In this document: positions 34,191-45,284 of the stretch, piece by piece
How positions within the stretch are numbered: the stretch's first letter is position 1
How the letters are laid out: each line of letters begins with the position of its first letter
Assembly: GCA_963932145.1 (NCBI GenBank)
Contig: OZ010573.1
Coordinates: forward strand, 25,356,334-25,420,333
Source of the DNA: Acanthosepion lycidas
Taxonomy: Eukaryota > Mollusca > Cephalopoda > Sepiida > Sepiidae
Direction: 5' to 3'
Length of the DNA stretch: 64,000 nt
The notes under the pieces: generated by a model
The model's database searches: none
What the model was told of the DNA's origin: nothing
The model's input: only the letters and a program-made list of their open reading frames with translations
Translations under genes and position numbers: made by a program

Positions 34191-34759
34191 AAAAGGCGAT
34201 GTTCTTTTAGTAAAGCGTAATTCTCTCTGTGCACGACATTTTCTGAAAGAGTTTTTCTTTTCTGCGCGTAGGTGGAGGTGTCTTTTCGCAAGAATTACTC
34301 CCAGACTTCTGAAGAACGCAGATCAAATTTCGAAATAATCTCAAATAACAATCTCCGCCCACTTGTGAAACCATTGCTCGCAATCAGTATTTTCTCGCTG
34401 AACTTGGTCGGCAAAATGTCAGCCAACCATACGATCCAACGACGTAAAGAAAAAAGTATTTCATAACGTCATTCATTTCGTGGTGTCCGGCAGTAAAAAT
34501 TGAAGACTGTCACATATTTCGAAGTTTTCAAATAACAGTCCTTGCCAATTTTAATTTTCTTTCACCTGGTCGCATAGTGTTTATCGATCTCTGCATATGA
34601 AGCTATTAGTTTTAGAGTTCTTTCAGTAGCTGATACAAAATGTGATACACCAACCCTACATCCAGATGTTTTCGTCGAGACACCATCTCTAGAAAGAGTG
34701 CCACCCAAGGCTAAAGAGTTCTTTCAAGCCATGAAATGGATTATCCTAGGCCAGGTACC
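34191..34759. other. Spacer, no gene seen
   Basis: Short open frames without recognisable domains. Confidence 0.45.
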
Positions 34760-35050
34760 AACAAAAATTCCAGAACATCAGTTGGAGATCCCATGCAACG
34801 CATAACACAATTTACGGAGACCTGAGACCAATCTCTCTTAAGCTCAAACAAAAGCGATTGCAGTTTGCCGGCCACTGCAACCGAGCTATGGCATCCTTCT
34901 AGAGGTGTCTTCTCAAGTTGACTTTCCCAGACACTATGGCTCGGGACTCAGGGTTGGACATTGGGGATCTGGGGACGGCAATGCAAGACCGAACAGTGTG
35001 CAACTGTATTGGTGATGGAGTTCCGAACAATCACAGGGAGGTCCAAGGAT
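34760..35050 (+). pseudogene. LINE 3' end, second family, copy 1
   Basis: Reads DLRPISLKLKQKRLQFAGHC, then LLKLTFPDTMARDSGLDI, then DLGTAMQDRTVC. This is the C-terminal region behind the reverse transcriptase in CR1-like LINEs (ISxxIKxRRLxFAGHC...DTGLxxxDLxxAMxDR). 5'-truncated and broken by stops. A close copy lies at 36028. Confidence 0.75.
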
Positions 35051-35079
35051 GATGATAACTTTTATGAAGTGTAACGTTA

Positions 35080-35480
35080 CGTCACAAGTCTAGTAATCCA
35101 TTAGAGACTTACAAGCACCATATATACTGCAGTCATTGCAGTACTGGTATGAAAGGTCAAGATAACTTGACGGAACCCATTTCTCTTCAAGTTGGTTTCG
35201 AATTCAAAATTTTCTTTCTTGCAGACTTGTCATTTTAAAGCAAGAGAGCTCCATCAGCTCTACTATTTAACTGATAGCTGAAAGAAGAGAGGAATCCATA
35301 AATTTTCCAAGGGTATTGGTGAGAAAGTGAATGCAATGAATTCGGCCGGAATTCGAACTCAGAATTCAATTTCATTTTTGAGTCTTTAACTGTTACACGG
35401 CGACATCGAGGGAGAGCGTCTTCACAGGCATTGGTTGCAACCGAGACTGTCATTCCTGTGCGGACCTGTACAGCCATAAC
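35080..35480 (+). repeat. Dispersed repeat, partner of 5030-5530
   Basis: Shares the left part of the 5030 repeat but has a single short segment where that copy has a 33-bp array. The right part contains GCCGGAATTCGAACTCAGAA, which resembles a tRNA-type box in reverse, so a SINE origin is possible. Confidence 0.5.
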
Positions 35481-36027
35481 AGATGCCTACCGCCATCAGC
35501 AGCTGAGGTATAACTCTTTGGGACGCAGATACACGATCTCTGGAAACCGATGGATGCCACACACACAGTGCACTAGTCTATTGTATAATCATTTAGAAAT
35601 AAATTAGAAATGTTACAAATGGTGCAAAAGTGACATTTAAGGTACCTGAAACTGATTGACCCAAACTCATTTCACGTATAGTATGCTTAAAATAGCAGTA
35701 AGCTATAACTTCTCATTTAATGACCAGGTCGTTAAGTGAAGTGTAACTGTAATATTATTATTAAAGGTTTATATCTATGCCTTTTTATATAAGATTTGCT
35801 CCTTTTAAATACATTTTGCAGAGGTTTCGATTAATAAAAGTTTTGAGCACTAATATTCCACAGATATGAGAAAACAAAGCTGGCAATTCTGTTAATGGTA
35901 AGGTATTACTGTATTGTAATTCTTGCTTTTCTTGCAATAATTTTCTTGAAAATAAGACTGCCCATTATTAGTTGTTACATTTGCATAAACATTTGATATA
36001 TTAAATTACAGATGTAGTATAACTTTT
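35481..36027. other. AT-rich spacer, no gene seen
   Basis: Nothing recognised. Confidence 0.5.
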
Positions 36028-36310
36028 ATGCAACGCTTAACACAATTTATGGACAACTGAGACCAATCTCTTTTAAACTCAAACAAAAGCGATTACAGTT
36101 TGTCGGTCACTGCTACCGAGCGGACAGCTTACTTCTATGACATCCTTCTGGGTGTGTCTTCTTGCAAAAGTTGACTTTCCCAGACACCATGGCTCGGGAC
36201 TCAGGGTTGGACATTGAAGATCTGGGGACAGCAATGCCGGACCGAGCAGTCTGGAAAGAGATTGTTAATGGAGTTCCTCCACAGGGAGGTCGAAGGATGA
36301 GGATGATTAT
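36028..36310 (+). pseudogene. LINE 3' end, second family, copy 2
   Basis: The best-preserved segment of the family: KLTFPDTMARDSGLDIEDLG then TAMPDRAVWKEIVNGVPPQG. It has the same 5' block as copy 1 (CAACGC then ACACAATTTA), so both copies share a 5' boundary around CGCATAACACAATTTA or CGCTTAACACAATTTA. The two copies lie about 1.27 kb apart in the same orientation. Confidence 0.75.
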
Positions 36311-36364
36311 TGACTTTTTCGGACAATCGATTGTTAATATTTTTTATTTATTTAAGTGCTACTA

Positions 36365-37030
36365 TTCTTAAGGGATCTCTTATGTGCCGTGTCCCTTCAG
36401 GACATGGACGATCATGCCATAACTTTTATTTGTAGCTTGTTTATATATCCCTTCCATTTCCTGCTTTCGATCCATTTACACAAGCTTGCTAGGTAAGGTT
36501 ATCGCTATTTTATCTCTCCGTCTAGCTTTCAATACGCCTTGTGAGTGTCGAATTTTCCAAGACTTTACTTATTGTATGTTCTAGAAATTGCAACACTTTT
36601 TGATTTCTAGTTCTAGTATCCTTTTTGATTCCATTTTCCTGAAAACTTCCTGATTCCTTAGATGTTTCGTTCATTGTATTCTCAACAGGATGTGGCAATA
36701 AATTTCTATTGCCTCAAGTCTCACCTTTTTCTGTGAGGAAATTGTTGATCATTCGCTGCCATATAGGCGGATTGATATTACATAGCAGTTCAGCAGTCTT
36801 TTCTTTTCTTTTTTTTTTTTTTTTTTTGTTGCTTCAAGTCTCCTCTCCATCTGTGAGGAAATCATCTATTCTTCCCTGTCGTATTGATATTAGATAATAG
36901 TTCAGTACTCTTTTCTTTTTCTTTTTTTTGTTGCTTCAAGTCTCCTCTGCATCTGTGAGGAAATCATCTATCATTCATGTCGTATTGATATTAGATAATA
37001 GTTCAATACTATTTTCTTTGTTTCTAACAA
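36365..37030 (-). pseudogene. LINE 3' end, first family, antisense, with a repeated block
   Basis: Plus-strand CCTTCAGGACATGGACGATC is the complement of the terminal RAMI.HVLKG region. Further right the block carrying LEA.E and the preceding residues is present three times (36706, 36830 and 36928 begin TTGCCTCAAG or TTGCTTCAAG), about 100-120 bp apart, each followed by a T-rich run. The copy is highly degenerate. Confidence 0.65.
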
Positions 37031-38477
37031 AATTTTCCTATTTCTTAATAATTTCATTCACGTTATTTTTATTTATTTATTTTTATTTATTTATTTATTT
37101 TTATTTTTTTTGGAAGTTATCCTTTGCTATTTCATTGCCCACTCGAATTTTGGTGTCCTGTTTTCTTTATTTAAACTTCTACACTAGTTTTAGAAAGATC
37201 TACTTTGTTTAAATGAAAAACAATCTTTTTCTCTCAATAGATTTATATCTCGCTGTCTCTTTGTATGTACGTAAATTAATCAATGACGTTTCGTTTCGAG
37301 AAGGTACCTCTTCAAACAACAGATTTATTGACATAGCTTATCTGACATACAAATACTTGAAACAGGTTGGGACATACAAGTACAGGGATATAAATTTAGC
37401 GTTTAGACTATCCATATTCATATTATTACACTTCCAATTTTTGATTTTATAAAATCATCTAGTTCGTTAGTAATCTATTTTTTTGTAGGTTTCGTTGAAG
37501 AGCAAGGAAAATTCAAATTTTTTTCCCTTCGGTTTTTCTGGTTTCAGCGGTGCGGGAGGGACAACAACAAGAAAACAAAAAAAAACTGATGCTTGAAGAC
37601 AGGATACTTAAACAATTACTTGTGAAGACGCGCCGCGACATTCGAAATTTTCAAAGAAACACAGCGTCTAATTATCGACACAGCTTCATCAACTTACAAA
37701 AATATCCTTTGATGTAGTCTTGTAAAAGCCCAAACCGCCCAGAAGACATTGAATAATTTATGTTCAAATTCTTGTAAATCGAGAAAGTGGTCAAAACCAT
37801 ATAAAAAAATATCTTAAATAAAACCTGCACACACATACTCACAAACATTTTATAATGAAGTACAGTGTATGTGTGCATGTGTATTTGTGCGTGTGCGTAT
37901 ATCCAAGAAACTCCTCCGCGCCCACTGGTCCAATTTCAATGATTCATATCTCATTCAAAAGCCCTAGAAAAGTTAGGCGCCGGGAACGATTTTCGTTGAG
38001 CTCAGTTTCAGGTTTGGCAGATTATGCGTGGTTAAAATATATATTAATATATTATATTCCATAATATAGGTTTTACTTAATTAGCTTTTATGTTTCTCTA
38101 ACTCTTCAAATGTTGAATGTATAACTAATTCTAATTTCTATTGTCTCAACTTTACTCTATATTGCTTTTATCTTATAAATTGTCCCCTGTTCTGTCACTC
38201 ATGAAATAAAAATAATTGTTTGTACGGAAAATAAGGATCTACGTACATCATATCGTTTTTAAATAAAGTTGCAACAGAAGAATTATCGTTGAACTTTTAA
38301 AAGATAAACTTAAACATTAATTCAATACTTAAATACAGTGATCAATTTTGAGTTCCTCTGTAGTTTATTGATGCCTATCGCATCTATTCCTCCCTAGCTA
38401 TTGTGATGATGGCCAAACCAAGAGTCCTCCACAAGAGCTAGCTTAAATTCTGCCCGATAGTGCGGTTTTTATGCTAG

Positions 38478-38478
<1 letters not shown>
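37031..38478. other. AT-rich DNA with simple repeats, no gene seen
   Basis: A (TTTA)n run lies at 37070-37105. A minus-strand GAAACGTC step near 37285 may be a ribozyme relic. Open frames are short and unrecognised. Confidence 0.45.

Positions 38479-38523
<45 letters not shown>
38479..38523. repeat. (TA)n microsatellite
   Basis: About 22 TA units at the left end of the Penelope-like copy. Confidence 0.96.
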
Positions 38524-38526
<3 letters not shown>

Positions 38527-38652
38527 CACATTTCATTGAATACGACAGACAAGGTGATTTTATTTAGTTTTTTATACAATTTCTCATGCGATCTAATAAT
38601 TTTTTTCTTTTCGGATGACAAATTATATAAAAACTATTTGAATGTTCATTTT

Positions 38653-38694
38653 ATCCGAGCGCTTTCGGCTATATATTTAGCCATTTTCAAGGAT
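38653..38694 (-). ncRNA. Variant hammerhead motif in left flanking repeat
   Basis: Minus strand: ATCC, TTGAAAA (38690-38684), GGCTA/TAGCC stem II, GAAA (38666-38663), GCGC, TC, GGAT closing stem I. Relative to CUGANGA the core reads UUGAAAA, that is U3 and A8. Positions 3 and 8 pair in the folded ribozyme, so the two changes are complementary. Confidence 0.5.
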
Positions 38695-38789
38695 CAAATA
38701 TTTAATGTTTTATAAACAGGATCAACGCAGAATTAAGAACATTATAAAAAATGAAAACACCAGTTAACAATAGCAAAAAAAGTAGATTA

Positions 38790-39181
38790 TTTATTACAAA
38801 AAATTTAAAACCCCTAATCTTATAGTTAAAATTAATAATTCACCTTCTAGAACAAAATTAAATAGGGCAAATATTATTTACGAATTTAAATGCCCATTAA
38901 GAAATTGTGTTCCTGATCAATCAAAATTCGTAAATAATTATATAGGCAACACTACAACATGTTTGACACGCAGACACACTCTACACCTTTCTGATCATAG
39001 CTCAATTAGATCTCATTTAAATATTCATGGAGACCTACCGGACACTGTTCGTAACATACTCTTTGACAACACTAATATAATAGCATCATCTACATGCAAA
39101 AAAAGGCTTAAAATAATGGACGCCATAAAACAAAAAAAGCAACACTTAATATTAACTTTGAACATGGACGCAATATCTTGA
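38790..39181 (+). CDS. GIY-YIG endonuclease domain of a Penelope-like element
   Basis: The open frame reads NIIYEFKCPLRNC, then NNYIGNTTTCLTRRHTLHLS, DHSSIRSHLNIHG, and ends KIMDAIKQKKQHLI. The Y-x-F-x-CP start, the YIG motif, the downstream Arg-rich helix and the HL pair are the GIY-YIG pattern of Penelope-type endonucleases, and the final AIKQKKQ block corresponds to the usual A(L/Y)xIxxxxP tail. This domain nicks DNA to prime reverse transcription. Only the C-terminal domain is present, with no reverse transcriptase upstream. Confidence 0.8.
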
Positions 39182-39260
39182 TCGTGTTTTGAAAACTGAA
39201 AACATTTTATAAATACATACATGCAACAAACTATTTCTTATTTAACAGTTAAAATATTTA

Positions 39261-39303
39261 ATCCTTGAAAATGGCTAAATGTATAGGCGAAAGCGTTTGG
39301 ATC
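39261..39303 (+). ncRNA. Variant hammerhead motif in right flanking repeat
   Basis: ATCC (39261-39264), TTGAAAA (39265-39271), a hairpin with GGC/GGC-side wear, GAAA (39289-39292), then AGCGTTT and GGAT closing stem I. It shows the same U3/A8 core as the left repeat, but stem II has decayed more. Confidence 0.45.
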
Positions 39304-39489
39304 AAAAAACAACATTCTGACAGTTTTTATATAATTTATCATCTGAAAAGAAAAAAAAATATAAGATCGCATGAGAAATTGTATAAAAAGATAAATCAAA
39401 GCAGCTTGTCTGTCGTATTCAATGAAATGTGCATGAAAGAAGGATTGCTGCCTAAATACACGAATATATATTAGTTTTCAGACTTTTTC

Positions 39490-40575
39490 AGAGGATAAAT
39501 ATATTTCAATCTCTAATCTCCATCAAAGTAGGATCCTCTGACTTCAATGCAGTTGTAGCAGTTATCCAGTCACTTTGTGAAGGCGCCATGGAAATCATCC
39601 AAAGTAAAGATGTCCAGGATGTTTGTCGCAACCACCTTCATATTGCCAATGTCTTCTAAATGGCTACTGCTGAAGTTCTTCAGATTGGGGGACAATCAAA
39701 AATCAATGTCTGGATTGTAGGGATAGTTTTGATACCAATCTCTGTCAAGAAGTTGGTTACCAACATGTAATTGTGAACCGGTGCATTGTGCAGGTGCCAC
39801 GAACCGTATTAAAGAACACTGGCCTTCTGCGACGAAATCCCTTCCAGAACTCCCTCGAAACCACAAAAACTTACTTTGTTGGCCACCTGGCCAGAGGAAA
39901 TCCAATAGATGTAGATGATACTTTACTTTGCCTGACCTTCTTGGGTCTGTGGGAGTCAGGATGCTTCCATTGACCTCACTGTCTTTTCGTCCTTGGATCA
40001 CAACAAGAGATGCAGCTTTCGTCATAGATAAACAGACTGAAGAACTCTGGGGTTGGAGGTAATGTACTCAACCATCACCTTGCTGTCGCCAATCACTCTT
40101 TCTTTCTGTTCGTCATTGAGCACTCTGAGAACAAAATTTGTTCATATTCTGATCCTAATGAATGATTCTGTCTACAGATGCAACACCAACTCCAAACTTT
40201 ATGCTTATTGTCTTTATAGACACACGATCTTTATCGAGAAAATCGCGAATTTTCTCAACCAGCTCTGATGTTCTCACGTCCCTCTCCCTCTCAAATATCT
40301 TATCGTCCCTCACCTCTTCTCTGTCGTCCTTGAACCTCTTGTGCCAAAGAAAAACAGATGCTGGGCTCATACAAGTTAATCCATAAGCAGTCTGGATCAT
40401 TACGGAAGTTTATGCAGCATTTTTTCCTAGCTTACCACAAACCTTTATTGCATAGCGAGCTTCCAAATTGTTTTCACATCCAAACTTCATTCTACAAACT
40501 AGTCAGCTGTTACAAGCAATGTTTAGTAGGGTGTGTTCAAAGATCTGTTACAGCAGTCTCCTTCAGTCTGGAATA
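39490..40575 (-). pseudogene. Mariner transposase, dead
   Basis: Minus-strand reading. The N-terminal part is clear at about 40535-40155: NLEARYAIKVCGKLGKNA, MIQTAYGLTCMSPASVFLWH, KRFKDDREEVRDDK, then a second helix-turn-helix ending GVASVDRIIH. This is the paired helix-turn-helix architecture of SETMAR-type mariners. The catalytic half is badly worn: VHNYMLVTNFLTEIGIKTIP corresponds to the region after the second Asp, and FTK.LDNCYNCIEVRGSYFD matches the usual C-terminus at about 39520. Many stops and frame changes. No clean terminal repeats seen. Confidence 0.8.
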
Positions 40576-40877
40576 ACATAAGTTGGCAGGTCAGCTTATT
40601 ATATAGATAGTAATAATATACTAAAATTAATCTAGGACAGTTATAACTGCCTCTTCTAAAATAAGTCTCAAAACTTATATATAAAACTTATATCTATAAA
40701 AAGAATGTCTGAACATAAAAATGTCTTAAAAATAATTGTCGGACTTTGTCTATTTCATAATGTGTGACGTCATTTGTTTACATTTGGATACGCCATGAGC
40801 AGATATGACTGTACGTGTGAGATTCATAGAAGATTGAAGTTTAAATACAGTAAAATTCGAGATTGCTAACCGAACAT
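40576..40877. other. Spacer, no gene seen
   Basis: Nothing recognised. Confidence 0.5.
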
Positions 40878-40995
40878 TCCTTCGTGGCCAAGTCGGTAAA
40901 GGCACGTCAATTTAAATGACGGTTCCGTATAGCATACAGGTTCGAATCCTGTGAAAATTTCACGGACATTCAGGCCGGTAAATGTTGTTTAATAC
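40878..40995 (+). repeat. tRNA-derived SINE, Ser/Leu-like head
   Basis: GTGGCCAAGTCGGTAAAGGC fits the A box of type II tRNAs, GTCAATTTAAATGAC an anticodon arm, and ACAGGTTCGAATCCTGT the T arm with B box. The terminal CCA-stem is imperfect and a tail follows (GACATTCAGGCCGGTAAA), so this is a SINE and not a working tRNA gene. The same tail recurs at 45380 and 45550. Confidence 0.75.
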
Positions 40996-41064
40996 TGTTT
41001 ATTATAAACAGAGCATTTACTTAAATATTTGTATCGATAAAAAGAATGTATAAACATAAAAATG

Positions 41065-41068
<4 letters not shown>

Positions 41069-41114
<46 letters not shown>
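41069..41114. repeat. (TA)n microsatellite
   Basis: About 22 TA units. Confidence 0.96.
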
Positions 41115-41117
<3 letters not shown>

Positions 41118-41370
41118 CAGGTTATAAATCCGTACTATATAATCAAAGTGAATCCTAATAATATCAAATATTAAAACTGATCCACAAAAAGTGCTCAACG
41201 TATCTATTATAACAAAGCAAATAAATTACACAACAAAATCCCAAATTTACCTCATATGGGTAAAGATCTATTTCAGCCAACCCGGTTTTATTCAACCCGT
41301 TGAATAAGACCGATGTACTTGGCGTTGGCTGAAATAGATCTATGCCCATGTCAGGTAAGTTTGGGGTTTT
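41115..41370 (+). mobile_element. Foldback-family element between (TA)n tracts
   Basis: Family box AAAAAGTGCTCAACG at 41186-41200, then inverted arms (about 41237-41288 and 41323-41371, with GATCTATTTCAGCCAAC and complement). The hammerhead region is eroded (CCGATGT, then GAAATAGATC). The order is box, arms, (TA)n as in other members. Confidence 0.7.
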
Positions 41371-41761
41371 GTTATATATATATATATATTTTATATTTAT
41401 ATATATATATTTTATATTTATATATATATATTTTATATTTATATATATATATTTTATATTTATATATATATATTTTATATTTATATATATATATTTTATA
41501 TTTATATATATATATTTATATATATATATTTTATATTTATATATATATTTTATATTTATATATATATTTTATATTTATATATATATTTTATATTTATATA
41601 TATATATTTTATATTTATATATATATTTTATATTTATATATATATATATATATTTTATATATTTATATATATATTTATATATATATATATATATATTTTA
41701 TATATATATTTTATATATATATATATATTTTATATATATATATATATATTTTATATATATA

Positions 41762-41804
<43 letters not shown>

Positions 41805-41822
41805 ATATATATATATATATAT
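41371..41822. repeat. TA-rich array with TTTTATATTTATA steps
   Basis: Pure A/T array of (TA)n broken by TTTTATATT. Early units are 24 bp (about 7 copies), later ones shorter and irregular. Long Tyr/Ile/Phe frames are artefacts of the composition. Confidence 0.95.
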
Positions 41823-42263
41823 AATAAAGTTTTAAGGCATGCTATATTTATGGGTAAAAGTGGTCAATATCAGAGATGAAGCGTGCATAAGTATAAGATT
41901 GGGCACTGAGTTCAACAGTCTGTTTCAGGCTTAAAAATAATCTTTACGTTGTCCGTCTGATATATAGTCAATACACGAAATATTCTTAATAATGAGTTAA
42001 AGTTGACAATCAACTTTATACAATAATTATAAAATTATCACATTCCGATGCGTTATTATTTTTAGTCAACAGCATTTAGTATAATTTAATATATAAGCCT
42101 ATCCAATAACTGTTAGAATAACATAATAAACCTGACCATGCTACTAATAATACCTTATTGAAAAATATGTATATAAATAGTCGAGCTATCACCCAACACA
42201 CATCGCCTGAAGATTGCGTTCAGGCATGAATCACTATTGCAACTCGACATTGATCTGTCCAGT

Positions 42264-42302
<39 letters not shown>
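41823..42302 (+). mobile_element. Foldback-family element, rearranged
   Basis: Starts like 58800 (GCTATATTTATGGG then AAAAGTGGTCAATATCAGAG at 41856). An inverted GTCTGTTTCA arm lies near 41920. Near its right end CTGAAGA (42207-42213), a TGC/GCA hairpin and GAAT stand in for a hammerhead core, and (TA)n follows at 42267-42302. GAAT replaces GAAA and stem I is lost. Confidence 0.6.
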
Positions 42303-42305
<3 letters not shown>

Positions 42306-42547
42306 CTTATTCTTGGTTTCCGAGTATGCCAGTCTTATGGGGTAGCTAATTAATCCATATTACAGACTCCTACTTAGGTACATTCTTGTTGTTTAAACAC
42401 CCACATAACCAACCTGTGTTTTATATTGGTCCTCTGGTGAGCGGGCCTTAGCTTCAGTTTCTTAGTGTGATCAGTCGTCGAACAAGGCTAGTAGGCCCAA
42501 AATGTCTGCCTTCGTGCTAGCACAACCATCGACTAATTCCAAACAGC

Positions 42548-42556
<9 letters not shown>
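42303..42556. other. Spacer, no gene seen
   Basis: Nothing recognised. Confidence 0.5.

Positions 42557-42621
<65 letters not shown>
42557..42621. repeat. (TA)n microsatellite
   Basis: About 32 TA units after a short (TG)n. Confidence 0.97.
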
Positions 42622-42622
<1 letters not shown>

Positions 42623-43582
42623 GTCAAATTAAATAAAAATTTATTGAATCTAAGGAATGGATTAACAGTAAATTGTAAACATAGTTTACCTTACAATTTA
42701 GTTAAACTTTGCAATTTGTTTATGCTTTTTCTTATATTTTAGTTGGACTGTATATGGTTTATCTTTCTAATTGTAAGATTAATTTGGATTTAATATAATT
42801 TTGTGATAATTTTCTGGTAATATTAGTAACATCTTGTACGGATATATTGGTATTTGGTTTGTATTTTTGACATTTTACATTGATTATTGTTTTTAACAAT
42901 TTTTATGGAAAATCTTTATTCAACAGTTGCATATTAATTTACCAAGTAATTCTAGGTGTTTAAATTATTTACTAGTTTCTTAAAGAAGCTATATATTTAT
43001 CACCTATAAAAAAATTTATTTTGGAAACTCACAAAGCACATAACTTGTTTAGCATTTTGTTAAATTACCTCTCCAACCCATTTTTATTTCTTAGGAAATG
43101 GTATTGTCAAGTTTGTATAATCTATGTATCCATTTACATCCGCGCTAGTTTGTCTGACTGTCGTTAGCTGTCAATTTATGGATCATGACCCATTTATCAA
43201 AAAATAGGTTTTTAATGTTTACTTCTTCGCTTAATTTAAATTTAACGTAGGTCATATTTGATTGGTTGATCAGAGTAAATCCCACAGACCTTTTACACCC
43301 ACTTTCTTTTTTCGGAAAAGAAGTATTTTGCTTTGAAATCTAAATAAATTGTTCACTCGCCAGTAATTTACAATCGCCTGATGAGATGCATTGATACGCA
43401 TCGAAACACGACTGCAATTGTGTAGCGATTTAGACATGGTTTCGTTGTAATATACTAAAATAAATAATATTGCTCTACTTTATACTGAGCCCTCTTTTTA
43501 ATTAAATGTTACGAACATTGCAATTGTACTTTATTCGTTTTCATCTTACCTGGGGATTTTATATATATATATATATATATAA
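42622..43582 (+). mobile_element. Probable ribozyme-bearing element between (TA)n tracts
   Basis: Lies between (TA)n at 42557-42621 and 43559-43582. Noncoding, AT-rich. Carries a canonical hammerhead at 43372-43430 about 130 bases before the right (TA)n. The tail after it (GAGCCCTCTTTTTAATTAAA, ACGAACATTG, TCGTTTTCATC) resembles the tail at 24350-24430. The left boundary is an inference from the (TA)n tract only. Confidence 0.55.
43372..43430 (+). ncRNA. Hammerhead ribozyme, full consensus
   Basis: Stem I 5' strand AATCGC (43372-43377). Core CTGATGA (43378-43384). Stem II GATGC/GCATC (43385-43389 and 43398-43402) with an 8-base loop. GAAA (43403-43406). Stem III ACAC/GTGT (43406-43409 and 43420-43423) with a 10-base loop. 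A17 at 43424. Stem I 3' strand GCGATT (43425-43430), fully complementary to AATCGC. All conserved bases are present, and predicted cleavage is after 43424. Stem I is the open helix, so this is a type I hammerhead, the class found in Penelope-like elements and schistosome repeats. Loop contacts that would speed it cannot be judged by eye. Confidence 0.88.
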
Positions 43583-44705
43583 TACACACACACAAACACA
43601 CTTTCTCTCAAGTTTTGGACTATCATCTGGACTTAATAATTAGTAAGTTTGATGCATTCTTTGATTTAATTAACTCCTACTGATCAAAGATACTGAAATT
43701 CTTTAACTATTTAACCTATCTATTAGTGCATGGCGTCCAATTTTCTTTTAGAGAGGGCCTTACCAAAAACATAAAATCCACCAGATCTAATATTACAAAT
43801 GAAAACCAAGGCAGATGAGGTAATTTATACAGTAATGGATTAATTTCTTTATTACTGAATATATGATCAAATCCTTTGGAAAAACAAAGATACCTCTGGC
43901 CGGAAGTTAGCTAGCAAATTAATTTTGAAAAAGACGCACAAGCTTTGATTTTTAGGCGAATCTTAGAAATCTAGAGTAGAGCAGCAAAATTTTGACCTAC
44001 CGTGATGAAAAAAATAGAAGAGGTAAATAAAATAGGTAATATGTATTCTTTTAGTGAATGTGAATAAACTGTACTGATTGACGAAAATACGTCAATCAAA
44101 TGCTCACATAATTGATTCTGAAGCTTGTGTTGGATTTTTCATTTTCCATAACACTCAAGTTGTCAATAAATACATAATGGTTCCTTATCTCCTCTCGAAG
44201 AGGTTTACTTTGACAAGTAACATAAGAAGCTTTACTTTGATTAGAATCGGGTAACGATTGTTGAAGTTGTCGATAATTTCATTTCCCTTTCAACACAGTC
44301 GGTCTCTCCTTCTCTCTCTCTACACACACACACACGCACACACACACACACACAACATTTATTATTACTTAGACATTAACGGTTCATTTGCAGAGCTATT
44401 TTCAAAATAGGCGTTTGATTCTCAACGGTACTCCTAACTTATATAGTTGTTTCTCAGTTTTTTTTTTTGTTTTTGTTTTTGAATAGATTGTGGCTGCGTG
44501 TCGACAGTTCGAAATAATTTATTTCCTTCTGCTTATCAATTCATTCACACTCTTGAATTCTATGATTTTCAATTTTAAAATCGGGAAGTAATATACATAT
44601 CAGGAGCATTCAAAGAAAACAAAACACCCTCTTTAAAAAAATCACACTGCGTGAAACACTCTTAATGTGTATATAATCAAAAACATTATTTCTACGTGTA
44701 TTAAA

Positions 44706-44738
<33 letters not shown>

Positions 44739-44859
44739 GTGTGTATTAATGTTGCGATGGAAAGTATTAAATATTCTTTAGTATAGACATTACCTTTGGT
44801 AACGTCACTTCACAGAAGCTATAAGCACGCATGTCATCATAGTAAAGGTAAATTATTTC
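43583..44859. other. Anonymous DNA with simple repeats, no gene seen
   Basis: (CT)n(CA)n at 44305-44355 and (TA)n at 44708-44735. Open frames are short and unrecognised. Confidence 0.5.
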
Positions 44860-45140
44860 TCTTATATGTCGTGTCTCTTCAGGACATAGGCAATCATGGT
44901 TCTCCACAACTTCCTTTTTATTGTTCTTTTACACTTTCATACTGCTTAACATCGTATTTTGACTTAGTTCTCCATTTAATTCACACACATTCTTTAAGTA
45001 GCATACTCACCGTTTCTCTGCTTCTCTTGTTTTCTGCATGCTCCGCGGGTGTTAAGTACCAGGCACTTCTATGTGTCGTGTTCGTTTAGAACATCGGCGA
45101 TCATGACTCTCTACAACTTCCTATCCTTTGTACCTCTTAG
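44860..45140 (-). pseudogene. LINE 3' end, first family, two antisense pieces
   Basis: Plus-strand CTCTTCAGGACATAGGCAAT at 44875 and GTTTAGAACATCGGCGATCA at 45080 are both complements of the terminal RAMI.HVLKG.GT region, so two 3' termini of the same family lie in tandem about 200 bp apart. Confidence 0.7.
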
Positions 45141-45284
45141 CCATGTTATATATATATATAATATGGGGGAGATTTTTATTTATTACTTCAGCGTTATTAT
45201 TAGTAGATATTCGTAATTGAGTAGACATTTGTTTATTTAGTAAACATTTCTAAACGTTTTGTTTATTTAGTAAAAGTACTATTA

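Larger units (their letters stand above)
38526..39470 (+). mobile_element. Penelope-like element, 3' part with inverted flanking repeats
   Basis: The core encodes a GIY-YIG endonuclease tail (next entry). It is flanked by inverted repeats of about 190 bp: 38526-38720 on the left and about 39250-39445 on the right (GCACATTTCATTGAATACGA and its complement at the outer tips). Flanking terminal repeats, often inverted or partial, are characteristic of Penelope-like elements. The reverse transcriptase is absent, so this is a 5'-truncated copy. Each flanking repeat carries a hammerhead-like fold. Confidence 0.8.

Noticed and set aside
33739-34338. Phe-rich frames suggesting membrane proteins
   Set aside because: Translation of a T-rich minisatellite in all three phases. 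Hydrophobicity comes from TTT codons.
40878-40960. Functional tRNA gene
   Set aside because: The boxes are good, but the acceptor stem is poor and the same tail follows related copies elsewhere, so a SINE fits better.
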